DNA of 64,000 nt. Source: Frankiales bacterium (lineage in GTDB: Bacteria > Actinomycetota > Actinomycetes > S36-B12 > CAIYMF01). Positions 37,925 through 48,167 of the stretch are shown in pieces (within the stretch, counting starts at the first letter, position 1; each line of letters opens with the position of its first letter). A program made the translations under genes and the position numbers. The stretch lies in assembly GCA_016125335.1 (NCBI GenBank), contig WGLY01000026.1:26130-90129 (forward strand), given 5' to 3'. A model generated the notes under the pieces. That model did not search any database. It was not told the DNA's origin and worked only from the letters and a program-made list of their open reading frames with translations.

Positions 37925-39199
37925 GTGCCGCACCCGACCTCCCCGCTCCTGCTCACCGCAGTCCCCGACGACCTGCGGACGAGCCTCGCGACGCTGTTCG
38001 TGATCGCCGTCATCGCCGCCGCGGCCCCGCTCGTGGTGGGGCTGCTGCGGCTGCGGGTGGCGGAGGTCGTGCTGCTCATCGGCATGGGCATCGTGTTCGG
38101 CCCGCAGGTGCTGGGGCTGATCCGGGTGAACGACACCATCGAGACGTTCAACGAGCTCGGGCTCGGGATGCTGTTCTTCCTCGCCGGGTTCGAGCTCGAG
38201 CAGCGGGCGGTGCAAGGGCGCTCGGGCCGCCTCGCCCTCACGGGCTGGCTCACCTCGCTGGCGATCGCGTTCGTGCTCACGGCCGGGCTGTGGGCGCTCG
38301 GCATCGTGCACGACCTGGCCGGCCTCGCCATCGCCCTCACGAGCACCGCGCTCGGCACCCTGCTGCCCGTCGTCCGCGACCGCGGCGCGCTGGGCACCCC
38401 GTTCGGCACGTACTTCATGGGTGCGGGCGCGGCCGGCGAGTTCGGACCGATCGTGGCGATCGCCCTGCTGCTCGGGTCGCACTCGGTCGGCGTCACCCTC
38501 GTGACGCTGGTGGTGTTCGGGCTGTTCTCGTGGATCGTGTGGCGCGCGCCGGCGCGGTTCATGACCGACCGGATGCTCGCGCTGATGGATCGCGGCCACC
38601 ACACGAGCTCGCAGACCGCCGTGCGCTGGACCGTCGTCCTGCTGCTCTTCCTGCTCGGGCTCGCGGCGTCGTTCGGCCTCGACGCCGTGCTGGGCGCCTT
38701 CGTCGCCGGCGTCATCCTGCGGCGCTACGCACCGCCCGGCGAGCGCAACCGGCTCGCGCCCAAGATCGAGGCGATCGGCTTCGGCTTCTTCGTGCCGCTG
38801 TTCTTCGTGGTGAGCGGGGCGAAGCTCGACATCCGGGCGATCCTCGACAACCCGTTCCCGATGCTTATCGTCTTCGTGCTGCTGCTGCTGGTGCGCGGGC
38901 TGCCGCAGCTCGTGCTCTACCGCAGCGCGCTGCCCGACGTCCGCGAGCGGTGGCAGTTCACCCTCTACGTCGCCACGGCCCTGCCGATCCTGGTCGCGAT
39001 CACCGCGCTCCAGGTGGACGAGGGGCTCATGCGCACGGACTCGGCCGCCGCGCTCGTCGGCGCCGGCGCGCTCTCGGTGCTCGTGTTCCCGCTGCTCGGC
39101 GACCGCATCAACCGCGACGCCGTGCGAGCGCTCGAGGATGCGGCGGACGGCTCCGACCACCCACCCCCGGACGCCGAGGTCCCTGCCGCACCAGCCTGA
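37925..39199 (+). CDS. Cation:proton antiporter (CPA2 / KefB-type)
   Basis: A 424-residue Na+/H+-exchanger-domain protein with about twelve membrane segments. Features include LRLRVAEVVLLIGMGIVFGP, LAGFELEQRAVQG and GLDAVLGAFVAGVILRRY, a family-typical region near TM10. No TrkA-N nucleotide domain is attached, so it is the short form. GTG 37925 lies 12 bases after the DUF4032 stop; cargo ion (Na+ or K+) cannot be told. Confidence 0.88.
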   Translation: MPHPTSPLLLTAVPDDLRTSLATLFVIAVIAAAAPLVVGLLRLRVAEVVLLIGMGIVFGPQVLGLIRVNDTIETFNELGLGMLFFLAGFELEQRAVQGRSGRLALTGWLTSLAIAFVLTAGLWALGIVHDLAGLAIALTSTALGTLLPVVRDRGALGTPFGTYFMGAGAAGEFGPIVAIALLLGSHSVGVTLVTLVVFGLFSWIVWRAPARFMTDRMLALMDRGHHTSSQTAVRWTVVLLLFLLGLAASFGLDAVLGAFVAGVILRRYAPPGERNRLAPKIEAIGFGFFVPLFFVVSGAKLDIRAILDNPFPMLIVFVLLLLVRGLPQLVLYRSALPDVRERWQFTLYVATALPILVAITALQVDEGLMRTDSAAALVGAGALSVLVFPLLGDRINRDAVRALEDAADGSDHPPPDAEVPAAPA

Positions 39200-39327
39200 G
39201 CGGGTGGGGGCCCGACGGTCTCTCGCCAGTCCATGGGCGGACTACGACCAAAGGAGGAGGCGAGCCTGGCGGAAGGCGGTCCTTCAGCACGATGCACCGG
39301 CCGTCGCGTGCCGCCTAGCGTCGCCGC

Positions 39328-40044
39328 ATGGACCAGACCTTGCAGACCACGTTGCGCGCGATGCTGGCCCGGGGCACCGAGCCCAACGACGTCCTCGAGC
39401 TGCTGATCCGCGACTACCAGCGGTTCCACCTCGTCCTGGTGATCGTCGGAGGTGTGTTCCTCGTCCTGGTGCTCGGACTGGGCGCCGTGCTCTGGCGCGG
39501 CTGGGGCCGGGCCAGGTCGCAGGGCGACGCCGCGCGCCGCTTCGAGCGCCGCGCGTACGGCGTGGGGGCTGTGCTCGCCACGGGTGTCGCGCTGCTGCTC
39601 GCCGTCGTCGTCGTCGCCAACGTCAGCACAGTGCTCTCGCCTCGCCAAGGCTTCGCAGGGTCTCTGGGGATGCTGGGCTCGCCCGCACAGGGCTCGCGGT
39701 CGGCTGTCGTGCAGCACGAGGTGTCGACGTGGCTGGAGTCGTCGAATCCCGTGGCCGTCCCCCCGGAGCTGCAGCAGCGCGTCGATGCTCGCCTGTCGTG
39801 GCAGCGTCCCAAGGCCGTCGTGACGAGCGTCCTGCTCGTCGTCGTGTCTGTGCTCGGTCTGCTTGCCTGGCGGAGACTGGTCCGGCGTGCCCGAGCATCT
39901 GGCGGCCGCTCCACCCGGCGCGAGGTCCCTCTGCTGCTCGGCGCGTGGGCTGCGGCGTTCGCCTCGTTCGTGCTGATGCTGATGGTCATGGGCAACACGC
40001 AGGGGTCTCTCGCGCCACTGTCACTGACGCTGTTCCTCGGTTAG
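39328..40044 (+). CDS. Membrane protein of unknown function upstream of a two-component system
   Basis: A 238-residue protein with four membrane segments: VLVIVGGVFLVLVLGLGAVL, GVGAVLATGVALLLAVVVVANV, VVTSVLLVVVSVLGLLAW and LLGAWAAAFASFVLMLMVMG, with an extracellular or lumenal loop of about 60 residues after the second. No family recognised. It ends 15 bases before the histidine kinase start, so it may be part of the same operon, for example as a sensed or regulated partner. Confidence 0.7.
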   Translation: MDQTLQTTLRAMLARGTEPNDVLELLIRDYQRFHLVLVIVGGVFLVLVLGLGAVLWRGWGRARSQGDAARRFERRAYGVGAVLATGVALLLAVVVVANVSTVLSPRQGFAGSLGMLGSPAQGSRSAVVQHEVSTWLESSNPVAVPPELQQRVDARLSWQRPKAVVTSVLLVVVSVLGLLAWRRLVRRARASGGRSTRREVPLLLGAWAAAFASFVLMLMVMGNTQGSLAPLSLTLFLG

Positions 40045-40058
40045 GCGATCCTGTCGTC

Positions 40059-41354
40059 ATGGGCGCACTCAGATCACGGGTCGTCGCCTGGTGGGGCCGG
40101 TGGTCCGCCGACCAGGCTCCGGGGTCCTCCACCGACAGGCTGTTCGACGACGCGACCGAGTGGCTGAAGGTTCGTCCGGGGCTGGTCGACGGGGCCATCG
40201 CCGCAGGCATCGCTGCGTGCACCGTGCCGCAGATGGTGTTCTGGGCCCGGCAGCCCGGGGGCGGCCTGATGCCACGGCTGCTGCTCACGATCCTGCTGGT
40301 CGCGCCGCTGGTCTGGCGGCGCCGCTTCCCGATGGGCACCTTCGTCTTCGCGTGCGCGGTGTCCCTCGTGCAGTGGAGCCTCGACATCACGTTGGCGGCC
40401 GACGTCGCGCTGCTCGTCTACCTGGGCACGGTGGCTGCCGCCTACCGCCTGCGCGTCGCGGTCCTGGCTGCGGTCGTCGTCGAGACAGGCGTCGTGCTCG
40501 CGACGCTGCGCTGGCACTTCGCGGCGGCCCTCGGTCTGCCGTTCCTCCCAGCCCTGCTCCTGCTCTCGGCTCCCGTCCTCGCGGCCTTGGTGAGCGGGGT
40601 CGGGGTGCGCGCCCGGCGTCAGACTCTGGAGGCTCTCCGCGACCACGCTGCCCAGCTCGAGCGCACGCACGAGCAGCAGGCGGCCATGGCGGTGGCGGCG
40701 GAGCGGGCGCGGATCGCGCGTGAGATGCACGACGTGGTGGCGCACAACGTGGCCGTCATGGTCACGCTGTCCGACGCCGCCGCCGTGAAGCTGGAGCGTG
40801 AACCGCGCCGGGCCGCTGCCGCGATGGCGCAGGTGTCGGCGACCGGGCACCAGGCCCTCGAGGAGATGCGCGGGCTGCTGGGCCTGCTGCGCGGCGATGC
40901 CGGAGGGGCCGGGCTCCATCCGCAGCCCGGTCTCGGTCAGATCGACGATCTCGTGGCGCAGGTGCGGGCGACAGGTCTGGACGCCACGGCGACGATCTCC
41001 GACGCGGCACTCGACGTGCCACCCGGCATCGCGCTCACCGTGCACCGGATCGTGCAGGAGGCGATCACCAACACCCTCAAGCACGCCACGGGTGCGACGC
41101 GGGTCGAGGTGCGCGTCGACCGCAGAGGAGATGCCGTGCACGTCACCGTGCGTGACGACGGGCGATCCGGTTCACGGTGGGACGGTCGTGGCGGGCACGG
41201 GCTGCACGGCATGCATGAGCGTGCGAGCGTTCACGGAGGCGCGGTGCAGGCCGGAGCCGATCCGGCCGGCGGCTGGACCGTCCGGGCCATCTTCCCGCTC
41301 GCAGCGACGGCTGAGAGCCGGTACGCCGCCGCACGCCGGGTGGCGCGCCGATGA
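40059..41354 (+). CDS. Sensor histidine kinase, NarL-partner type (HisKA_3)
   Basis: A 431-residue kinase with about five membrane helices in the N-terminal half (two clusters, about 45-190), then the phosphoacceptor helix AREMHDVVAHNVAVMV (His in HDVVAH) and an HATPase region with EAITNTLKHATGA, VRDDGR and GGHGLHGMHERA. Such kinases pair with NarL/FixJ regulators, and the next gene, overlapping by 4 bases, is one. The ATG at 40059 gives a standard length; a longer upstream frame overlaps the preceding gene. Confidence 0.92.
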   Translation: MGALRSRVVAWWGRWSADQAPGSSTDRLFDDATEWLKVRPGLVDGAIAAGIAACTVPQMVFWARQPGGGLMPRLLLTILLVAPLVWRRRFPMGTFVFACAVSLVQWSLDITLAADVALLVYLGTVAAAYRLRVAVLAAVVVETGVVLATLRWHFAAALGLPFLPALLLLSAPVLAALVSGVGVRARRQTLEALRDHAAQLERTHEQQAAMAVAAERARIAREMHDVVAHNVAVMVTLSDAAAVKLEREPRRAAAAMAQVSATGHQALEEMRGLLGLLRGDAGGAGLHPQPGLGQIDDLVAQVRATGLDATATISDAALDVPPGIALTVHRIVQEAITNTLKHATGATRVEVRVDRRGDAVHVTVRDDGRSGSRWDGRGGHGLHGMHERASVHGGAVQAGADPAGGWTVRAIFPLAATAESRYAAARRVARR

Positions 41355-42034
41355 ACGTACGTGTGCTCGTCGTCGACGACCAGCCGCTGATGCGTGCCGG
41401 CGTCCGGATGATCCTCGAGGAGGCGGACGGTCTCGAGGTCGTGGGCGAGGCGATCGACGGCGCCGACGCCGTGCGCCAGTTCCAGAGCCTGCGGCCCGAC
41501 GTCGTGCTGATGGACGTGCGCATGCCCGGTGTCGACGGCATCGAGGCCACGCGGCGCATCGTCGCTCTGGACCCGGGCGCGCGGATCCTCGTGGTCACCA
41601 CCTTCGACCTCGACGAGCACGCTTTCGCGGCGCTACGCGCGGGCGCGAGCGGCTTCGTGCTCAAGGACGTGCCCGTCGACGAGCTGGCGCGCGCCATCCG
41701 CTCGGTGGCCGACGGCGACGCCGTGGTGTCGCCACGGATCACCCGGCGCCTGCTGGACCTGCACGCGCACGATCTGGGTGAGCCGGGCACGACCGACACG
41801 GATGAGACGCGCGCGCTGGAGCAGCTCACCCCTCGCGAGCGGGACGTGCTGCTGGCGGTGGCACGCGGGCTGTCCAACGCCGAGATCGCCGACCAGCTCG
41901 TCGTGACCGAGGCGACCGTCAAGACGCACGTTGGCAGCATCCTCACCAAGCTCGGGCTCCGCAGCCGGGTGCAGGCGGTGATCCTCGCCTACGACACCGG
42001 GCTCATCGGCCCGGGCCGAGATCCGCTCGAGTAG
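41351..42034 (+). CDS. NarL/FixJ-family response regulator
   Basis: A 227-residue regulator: receiver domain with VLVVDDQPLMRAGVRMIL (acidic pair) and phosphoacceptor Asp in DVVLMDVRMPG, then a LuxR-type helix-turn-helix (LTPRERDVLLAVARGLSNAEIADQL, EATVKTHVGSILTKLGL). Start overlaps the kinase stop as ATGA. Target genes unknown; the divergent stimulus is probably sensed by the membrane part of the kinase. Confidence 0.94.
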   Translation: MNVRVLVVDDQPLMRAGVRMILEEADGLEVVGEAIDGADAVRQFQSLRPDVVLMDVRMPGVDGIEATRRIVALDPGARILVVTTFDLDEHAFAALRAGASGFVLKDVPVDELARAIRSVADGDAVVSPRITRRLLDLHAHDLGEPGTTDTDETRALEQLTPRERDVLLAVARGLSNAEIADQLVVTEATVKTHVGSILTKLGLRSRVQAVILAYDTGLIGPGRDPLE

Positions 42035-42158
42035 CCACGACGCCGGAGTGAGGGCCTCACGTCGTCGCGGGAGCACGCAGTCCGAGCGGCGCGCCCGAGG
42101 ACGCCGGAGACTGGCCGCTCACCCCACCAACACGAGGAAGGGCGACCGCTGAGCCGGG

Positions 42159-43160
42159 TCAGTGAGCGCGGCGGGCGCGGCTGACGGCGTAGAGGGTGAC
42201 GCCTGCCGCCACGCCGGCGTTGAGCGACTCGGTGTCGTGCGTCATCGGGATGCCGACCCGCACGTCGCACGTCTCGGCCACGAGGCGCGACAGGCCCTCG
42301 CCCTCGCTGCCCACCACCACGACGAGCGGGCCGGCGGCCAGCTCCGGGTCGAGGTCGTCGAGCGGGTCGCCGTCGGCGGCGAGGCCGACGAGCATGCACC
42401 CGGCGTCGGCGTACGCCTTGAGCGCGCGGGTGAGGTTGGTGGCTCTGGCCACCGGCACGCGGGCCGCGGCGCCGGCCGAGGTCTTCCACGCGGCGGCGGT
42501 CATGCCGGCCGAGCGGCGCTCGGTCACGAGGACGCCGTGCGCGCCGAAGGCCGCCGCCGAGCGCACGATGGCGCCGAGGTTGCGCGGGTCGGTGATGCCG
42601 TCGAGCGCGACGACCAGCGGCGGCTCGCCGGCCGCTGCCGCGCGGTCGAGCAGGTCGCGGGGGTCGGCGTACTCGTAGGGCGGCACGGCCAGCGCCAGCC
42701 CCTGGTGGATCGCGCCGGCGGTGAGGCGGTCGAGCTCGGTGCGGGAGGTCTCGAGCATCGGGACGCCGGTCTCGGCCGCCAGCGCGTAGGTCTCGCGGAC
42801 CCGGTCGTCGCTGTCGAGGTAGAGCTGCACGTAGAGCGCCTTGCCCGGCACCCCGGCCCGCAGCGCCTCCACGACGGCGTTGCGCCCCACGACCAGCTCC
42901 GTGCCGTCCTTGCGGGTGCGCACGCTCGTGCCGCCGCGCGCGCCGGAGCCGCTCGCCGGAGCGCGCTGGGCGGCGGCCTCGGCCGCCTTCGCCGAGCGGG
43001 CCGCCCGCTTCGCGGCGGGGTGCTTGGTGCGCTCGGATGCCTTCGGGGTCGGTCCCTTGGGCTCGAGGCCGCGACGGCGCTGGCCGCCGGAGCCCACGGT
43101 CTGGCCCTTCTTGGTGCCCGCCTTGCGCATGGCGCCCTTGCGCTGGGAGTTGCCGGCCAT
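42159..43160 (-). CDS. rlmB: 23S rRNA 2'-O-methyltransferase, TrmH/SpoU family
   Basis: A 333-residue SPOUT methyltransferase. A basic, Lys/Arg-rich N-terminal extension (about 1-80) precedes the substrate-binding domain ([12 protein letters not shown]) and the SPOUT core: [30 protein letters not shown] and [16 protein letters not shown]. It probably methylates a guanosine in 23S rRNA. Its start overlaps the cysS stop (TGATG); the cysS-rlmB order matches mycobacteria. Confidence 0.92.
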   Translation of the reverse strand: MAGNSQRKGAMRKAGTKKGQTVGSGGQRRRGLEPKGPTPKASERTKHPAAKRAARSAKAAEAAAQRAPASGSGARGGTSVRTRKDGTELVVGRNAVVEALRAGVPGKALYVQLYLDSDDRVRETYALAAETGVPMLETSRTELDRLTAGAIHQGLALAVPPYEYADPRDLLDRAAAAGEPPLVVALDGITDPRNLGAIVRSAAAFGAHGVLVTERRSAGMTAAAWKTSAGAAARVPVARATNLTRALKAYADAGCMLVGLAADGDPLDDLDPELAAGPLVVVVGSEGEGLSRLVAETCDVRVGIPMTHDTESLNAGVAAGVTLYAVSRARRAH

Positions 43161-44572
43161 CAGACGTCCTTCGGGGTGTCCAGCGACCAGCGCGAGCCGC
43201 CCGCGGTGTCGTCGACGGCGATGCCGGCGCTCTTGAGCTGGTCGCGGATGGCGTCGGCGGTGGCCCAGTCCTTCGCCTCGCGGGCCTGGGCCCGGGCGGC
43301 GAGCAGTCCGGCCACCAGCCGGTCGACCGCGGCGCGCAGCCGGTCGTCGTCGCCGGTCGCGCCCCGCCACGTCTCGGACGTCGGGTCCACCCCGAGCACG
43401 TCGAGCATGGCCAGCACGGCGTCGTGCGCCGCGTGCACCGCGGCCAGGTCGCCGGCCGCGAGCGCGGCGTTGCCGTCGCGCACGGTCTCGTGGACCACGG
43501 CGAGCGCCTGCGGCACGCCGAGGTCGTCGTCCATGGCGTCGTCGAACGCCTGCGGCCGGACGCGCTCCACGGCCTCGACCGTCCCGAGCGCGTCGGCGCC
43601 CCGCTCGAGGAAGCCCTCGATCCGGCGGAAGGAGACGGCGTTCTCCTCGAGCGCCTCGAACGACCACTCGATCATCGACCGGTAGTGCGCGGAGATCAGG
43701 TAGTAGCGCAGCTCGATGGGCCGCACCCGGCGGACGACCTCCCGCACGAGAAGAGAGTTGCCCAGCGACTTGCTCATCTTCTCGCCGGCGGTGGTGACCC
43801 AGGCGTTGTGCAGCCAGTACTGCGCGAACGGGTCGCCGAGCGAGCGGCTCTGCGCGATCTCGTTCTCGTGGTGGGGGAACACGAGGTCGAGCCCGCCGCC
43901 GTGGATGTCGAAGGCCCGGCCGAGGTACTTGCCCGCCATCGCCGAGCACTCGAGGTGCCATCCGGGCCGGCCCGGGCCCCACGGCGTGGGCCACGACGGC
44001 TCCTCGGGCTTGGCCGACTTCCAGAGGGCGAAGTCGCGCGGGTCGTGCTTGCGCGCGTCGCCGACGGAGTCGCCCGCCGCCTGCATCTCGTCGATGCGCT
44101 GGCCGGAGAGGGCGCCGTAGTCGGGGTAGGAGCGGACGTCGAAGTAGACGTCGCCGTCCACGGCGTACGCGTGCCCGCTGTCGATGAGGGCGTGCATGAG
44201 CTCGATCATCTCCGGCACGTGACCGGTGGCCCGCGGCTCGATGCTCGGCCGGGTGCAGCCGAGCACGTCGTAGGCCCAGGCGAACTCGCGCTCGAACTCC
44301 GTGGCCACCGACCACCACGGGCGCCCCTCCTCCTGCGCCCGCGCGATGATCTTGTCGTCGATGTCGGTCACGTTGCGCACGAAGGTGACGTCGTAGCCCG
44401 ACGCGCGCAGCCACCGGCCGAGGACGTCGAAGTTGACCCCCGAGCGGATGTGCCCGACGTGGGGGGCCGCCTGCACCGTGGCGCCGCACAGGTAGAGCGA
44501 GGCCCGTCCCGGCTCGAGGGGGACGAAGTCGCGCACCGCCCTGGCGGCGGTGTCGTGCAGGCGCAGGGTCAC
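43160..44572 (-). CDS. cysS: Cysteinyl-tRNA synthetase
   Basis: A 470-residue class I synthetase. The HIGH-like motif is PHVGHIRSG, the zinc-site cysteine regions CGATVQ and [10 protein letters not shown], plus [18 protein letters not shown], and the KMSKS motif EKMSKSLGN are all present. Downstream overlap with rlmB and upstream ispDF-carD neighbours match the standard actinobacterial locus. Confidence 0.95.
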   Translation of the reverse strand: MTLRLHDTAARAVRDFVPLEPGRASLYLCGATVQAAPHVGHIRSGVNFDVLGRWLRASGYDVTFVRNVTDIDDKIIARAQEEGRPWWSVATEFEREFAWAYDVLGCTRPSIEPRATGHVPEMIELMHALIDSGHAYAVDGDVYFDVRSYPDYGALSGQRIDEMQAAGDSVGDARKHDPRDFALWKSAKPEEPSWPTPWGPGRPGWHLECSAMAGKYLGRAFDIHGGGLDLVFPHHENEIAQSRSLGDPFAQYWLHNAWVTTAGEKMSKSLGNSLLVREVVRRVRPIELRYYLISAHYRSMIEWSFEALEENAVSFRRIEGFLERGADALGTVEAVERVRPQAFDDAMDDDLGVPQALAVVHETVRDGNAALAAGDLAAVHAAHDAVLAMLDVLGVDPTSETWRGATGDDDRLRAAVDRLVAGLLAARAQAREAKDWATADAIRDQLKSAGIAVDDTAGGSRWSLDTPKDV

Positions 44573-44646
44573 GGGCAGAGCCTATCGGCGCAGCGCGGGT
44601 GCCCCCGACGCCGAATCGGCGCAGGCCCGCGGGCCCGGCACCGCCC

Positions 44647-45039
44647 TCAGCGGTCGATGACCTTGTACGGCGTCACCCGCACCACCACGCGCACGGTGCC
44701 GGGGTCGTCGTACGGGTACTCGTCGAGCCCGCGGTACTTCTTCGCGAACTCGTCGATCAGGGCCCGGCCGCCCTCCTCGGTCATCGTCGCGATGCCGCGC
44801 ACCTCGACGTACTGGTAGGGGTTGTCGTGGTCGATCACGCAGACCGTCACCCGGTTGTCCCGGCTGATGTTCTGGTGCTTGCGCCGGCCCACGGTCGTGG
44901 AGAACAGCACGTCGCCGCCGTCGTGCTTCACCCAGACCGGCGACAGCTGCGGCTGCCCGTCCGGCTCGAGCGTGGCCACGGTCGCGAAGTTGGTGCCCTC
45001 GAGGAGGGCCTTGGCGGTGTCGGTGAGGGAGGCAGGCAT
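44647..45039 (-). CDS. PPOX-class F420-dependent oxidoreductase
   Basis: A 130-residue flavin-binding split-barrel protein of the pyridoxamine-5'-phosphate-oxidase-like family, of the type using F420 in actinobacteria ([59 protein letters not shown]). Its substrate is unknown. It sits between cysS and ispF, where many actinomycetes carry no such gene. Confidence 0.85.
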   Translation of the reverse strand: MPASLTDTAKALLEGTNFATVATLEPDGQPQLSPVWVKHDGGDVLFSTTVGRRKHQNISRDNRVTVCVIDHDNPYQYVEVRGIATMTEEGGRALIDEFAKKYRGLDEYPYDDPGTVRVVVRVTPYKVIDR

Positions 45040-45082
45040 ACCGACATCCTGCGCCCGGGCGCCTCCGCCCGCGACGCGAGGG

Positions 45083-45565
45083 TCAGCGGGGGACGACGAG
45101 GGCGGTGGCGATGGCGGCGAGGCCCTCGCCGCGGCCGGTGAGCCCGAGGCCGTCGGTGGTGGTCGCCGAGACCGACACCGGGGCGCCGAGCACCTCGGAC
45201 ATCGCGGCCTGGGCCTCGTCGCGACGAGGGCCGAGCCGCGGGCGGTTGCCCACCACCTGCACGCTCACGTTCCCGATCGCGAAGCCGGCCGCCTCGACCA
45301 GCCGGCGCACCTCGCCGAGCAGCGCGGCGCCCGAGGCGCCGGACCACTCCGGCCGGTCGGTGCCGAACACCGAGCCCAGGTCGCCGAGCCCGGCGGCCGA
45401 CAGCAGCGCGTCGCACGCGGCGTGGGCGGCGACGTCGCCGTCGCTGTGCCCGGCCAGGCCCGTCTCCCCGGGCCAGGGCAGGCAGGCCAGGTGCAGCTCG
45501 CGACCGTCGGCGAACGGGTGGACGTCGACGCCGACCCCCACCCGCGGCGGCTCAGGAGACGACAC
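45083..45565 (-). CDS. ispF: 2-C-methyl-D-erythritol 2,4-cyclodiphosphate synthase
   Basis: A 160-residue MEP-pathway enzyme producing the cyclodiphosphate for isoprenoids. Zinc-binding DVHPF (Asp, His) and the AGHSDGDV loop are visible, with [13 protein letters not shown] at the C-terminal end. The start overlaps the ispD stop by 14 bases, so the two are translated together. Confidence 0.94.
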   Translation of the reverse strand: MSSPEPPRVGVGVDVHPFADGRELHLACLPWPGETGLAGHSDGDVAAHAACDALLSAAGLGDLGSVFGTDRPEWSGASGAALLGEVRRLVEAAGFAIGNVSVQVVGNRPRLGPRRDEAQAAMSEVLGAPVSVSATTTDGLGLTGRGEGLAAIATALVVPR

Positions 45566-46277
45566 CGGCGGCCCTCCGCCGCGCGAGCACGGCCTCGGCC
45601 AGCAGCAGGTCGAGCGGCCGCGTCACCTTGAAGGCCTCCTCGTCGCCGGGCACCACGACGACCTTGCCGCCGAGCCGCTCGACGAGGCCCGCGTCGTCGG
45701 TGGCCGGCGCGTCGGGGTCGGACGCCGCGTGCGCCTCGGTGAGCGCCGCGCGGCGGAAGCCCTGCGGGGTCTGGATGGCGCGCAGCTGCGCGCGGTCGAG
45801 CGTGGCCGACACGACGTCGGCGGCGTCGACGGCCTTCACGGTGTCGGCCACCGGCAGGCCGGGGACGACGGCGTCCGCGCCGCCGCGCACGGCCGCGGCC
45901 ACGGCGTCGACGAGGGTCACGGGAACCAGCGGACGGGCGGCGTCGTGCACCAGCACCACGTCGTAGTCCGGCGGCAGCGCGTGCAGCGCCCGGGCCACGG
46001 AGTCCTGCCGGGTGTCGCCACCGGCGACCACCATCGCGCCCGCACGGCCGCCCTCGGCGTCCGCCAGCCCGTGCTCGAGGAGCAGCGCCGACACCTCGGC
46101 CACGGCGTCGTCGGGAGCGGCGACCACCACGAGGTCGACGGCGCGCGCCGAGGCCAGGGCCCGCACGGCGTGCACCAGCATGGGCACCCCGCCGAGCGTG
46201 CGCAGCGCCTTGGGCGCTCCCGGGCCGAGACGCTCGCCGCGCCCGGCCGCGGGGACGATCGCGGCGGTGCGGCTCAC
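45552..46277 (-). CDS. ispD: 2-C-methyl-D-erythritol 4-phosphate cytidylyltransferase
   Basis: A 241-residue CTP-dependent transferase preceding IspF in the MEP pathway. N-terminal [21 protein letters not shown] is the nucleotide-binding loop, followed by [11 protein letters not shown] and [14 protein letters not shown] at 46275-46277 overlaps the PIN/TRAM gene stop (GTGA); the longer open frame upstream is ignored. Confidence 0.94.
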   Translation of the reverse strand: MSRTAAIVPAAGRGERLGPGAPKALRTLGGVPMLVHAVRALASARAVDLVVVAAPDDAVAEVSALLLEHGLADAEGGRAGAMVVAGGDTRQDSVARALHALPPDYDVVLVHDAARPLVPVTLVDAVAAAVRGGADAVVPGLPVADTVKAVDAADVVSATLDRAQLRAIQTPQGFRRAALTEAHAASDPDAPATDDAGLVERLGGKVVVVPGDEEAFKVTRPLDLLLAEAVLARRRAAGVVS

Positions 46278-47380
46278 CGGGCGGCCCCGGCGTGGGCGAG
46301 GGGACGGGCGAACACGAGCCGGCCGTTGGCCGTGGTGAGCACGCTGGTGACCACGACGCGGACGTCGGTGCCCACGCGGTCGCGGGCCTGCTCGGTGACC
46401 ACCATGGTGCCGTCGTCGAGGTAGCCCACAGCCTGGCCGGCCTCCTTGCCCGCCTTGAGCAAGTGGAGGTCGACCTCGTCGCCCACCACCACGAGCGGGC
46501 GCAGCGCGAGGGCGAGGCCGTGCAGGTTGAGCACCTTGACCCCGGCGATGGACGCCGCCTTGGCCAGGTTGGTGTCGAAGGTGAGCAGGGCGCAGTTGCG
46601 GTCGATCGACATCCGGACCAGCTTGGCGTCGACGTCCGGCACGCCCATGGCCTCGTCCGGCACGGTGAGCAGCTCCACGCCGTGCTCGCGGCGCAGCGAC
46701 TCCAGGACGTCGAGGCCCCGGCGGCCCTTGGCCCGGCGCAGGTCGTCCGAGCTGTCGGCCATGGCCTGCAGCTCGTCGACGACGGGCTGCGGCACCAGGA
46801 AGCGGCCGTGCAGGAACCCGCTGCGGACGACGTCGAGCACCCGCCCGTCGATCGCGACCGAGGTGTCGACCAGGCGCGGCAGCGAGGAGGGGGACGGCGT
46901 GCGCGGGGCGAGCCCGGCCCGCTCGCCGACCACCCCGAGCATCGCGTCGCGGCGCGAGCGGCCGATGCGGAAGCCGAACAGGGCCGCCACGACGACCACG
47001 AACAGGAACAGCGGCGTCATGAGCAGGGGCTGGCCGATGAGGAACAGCGGCCAGGCCAGCACCGTGGCGAACAGGGCAGCGATGACCGCGCCGAACCCGC
47101 CGGCGATGACCTGCTCGGCCGAGAGGCCCTCGAGGGCGCGCTCGCCGCGGTCGAGGGTGCGCATGGTGAGCCGGGCCAGCACGCCGCCGACGACGTAGCC
47201 GCCGAGGGCGCCGAGGATGGCACCCACCCACAGGCCGGAGAACGCGCCGAGCACCTGCGTGCCGTCATGGGCACCCGTGGAGACCGCGACCTGGTAGCCG
47301 ATGCCGGCGCCGAACGCCACGAAGAGCAGACGGAGCGCCTCGACGGCGACGCTCGGGACCCGCCTCAGGTGCAGGGACAT
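46274..47380 (-). CDS. PIN/TRAM-domain membrane protein
   Basis: A 368-residue protein with N-terminal membrane helices (about 10-125), a PIN nuclease-like domain beginning LPRLVDTSVAIDGRVLDVV with acidic residues and CALLTFDTNLAKAA, and a C-terminal TRAM domain (KEAGQAVGYLDDGTMVVTE). The family is common next to carD/ispD in actinobacteria and Firmicutes (YacL type); role unknown, perhaps RNA-related at the membrane. The ATG is 61 bases below carD's stop. Confidence 0.9.
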   Translation of the reverse strand: MSLHLRRVPSVAVEALRLLFVAFGAGIGYQVAVSTGAHDGTQVLGAFSGLWVGAILGALGGYVVGGVLARLTMRTLDRGERALEGLSAEQVIAGGFGAVIAALFATVLAWPLFLIGQPLLMTPLFLFVVVVAALFGFRIGRSRRDAMLGVVGERAGLAPRTPSPSSLPRLVDTSVAIDGRVLDVVRSGFLHGRFLVPQPVVDELQAMADSSDDLRRAKGRRGLDVLESLRREHGVELLTVPDEAMGVPDVDAKLVRMSIDRNCALLTFDTNLAKAASIAGVKVLNLHGLALALRPLVVVGDEVDLHLLKAGKEAGQAVGYLDDGTMVVTEQARDRVGTDVRVVVTSVLTTANGRLVFARPLAHAGAAR

Positions 47381-47441
47381 GCTCGTTCCTCCGAACGAGG
47401 ACCGTGGATCCTGCCGACCGGGTCAGCAGGATCGCTGCCGG

Positions 47442-47924
47442 TCAGGAGGCGAGCACCTCGTCGAGGATCGCCTCTGCCTTGTCCTCGTTCGTGTTCTCGG
47501 CAAGTGCGAGCTCCGACACAAGGATCTGCCGCGCCTTGGCCAGCATCCGCTTCTCGCCGGCGGACAGGCCCCGCTCGCGCTCGCGGCGCCACAGGTCGCG
47601 CACGACCTCGGCGACCTTGATCACGTCGCCGCTGGCCAGCTTCTCGAGGTTGGCCTTGTAGCGGCGCGACCAGTTGGTCGGCTCCTCGGTGTAGGGCTGA
47701 CGCAGCACGTCGAAGACGCGGTCGAGGCCCTCCTGGTTGACGACGTCGCGGACGCCGACGAGGTCGACGTTCTCGGCGGGTACGCGAACCGTGAGGTCTC
47801 CCTGCGCAACACGCAGGACGAGGTAGTCCCGCTCGACGCCCTTGATGGTCCGCTTCTCGATGGCTTCAATCGTGGCCGCACCGTGGTGCGGATAGACGAC
47901 CGTGTCCCCGACCGTGAACGTCAT
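47442..47924 (-). CDS. carD: CarD-family RNA polymerase-binding regulator
   Basis: A 160-residue protein that binds RNA polymerase beta and stabilises open complexes; essential in mycobacteria. N-terminal [20 protein letters not shown] is the RNAP-interaction domain, and the C-terminal basic helices ([12 protein letters not shown]) contact DNA. Transcribed from a recognisable -10 (47955-47960). First gene of the carD-PIN/TRAM-ispD-ispF run. Confidence 0.95.
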   Translation of the reverse strand: MTFTVGDTVVYPHHGAATIEAIEKRTIKGVERDYLVLRVAQGDLTVRVPAENVDLVGVRDVVNQEGLDRVFDVLRQPYTEEPTNWSRRYKANLEKLASGDVIKVAEVVRDLWRRERERGLSAGEKRMLAKARQILVSELALAENTNEDKAEAILDEVLAS

Positions 47925-47954
47925 ATGCAGGGTTCCCCTTTCCAGGTTCGCCCC

Positions 47955-47960
47955 AGTCTA
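47955..47960 (-). promoter_or_regulatory. -10 element of the carD promoter
   Basis: Minus-strand TAGACT matches TANNNT and lies 31 bases before carD ATG, with GGAAAGGGGAACCC as ribosome-binding region between. No clean -35 is seen, as often in actinobacteria. Confidence 0.45.
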
Positions 47961-48167
47961 GCACGCGACCCCTCGCCCCCGGACGGCGTTCTCGCAGGTC
48001 AGAGGCCTTGACGGAGTCTTGACAAAGCGCGTTGGAGCGGTTCCACGACCCTCGCGGGGACTGATCGGGAGGTCAGCAGGGCACCCGCGTCGCGGCCCGC
48101 CTGCGCGCTCGCGGGAGGCTGCCCTAGGCTGGCCGCGCCCGATCCCCGGTCCCCCAGGAGCGACCCC

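Noticed and set aside
48008..48024. Two TTGAC -35-like hexamers as the promoter of the lpqE-like gene
   Set aside because: No -10 match occurs at 16-19 bases from either hexamer, so support is too weak.
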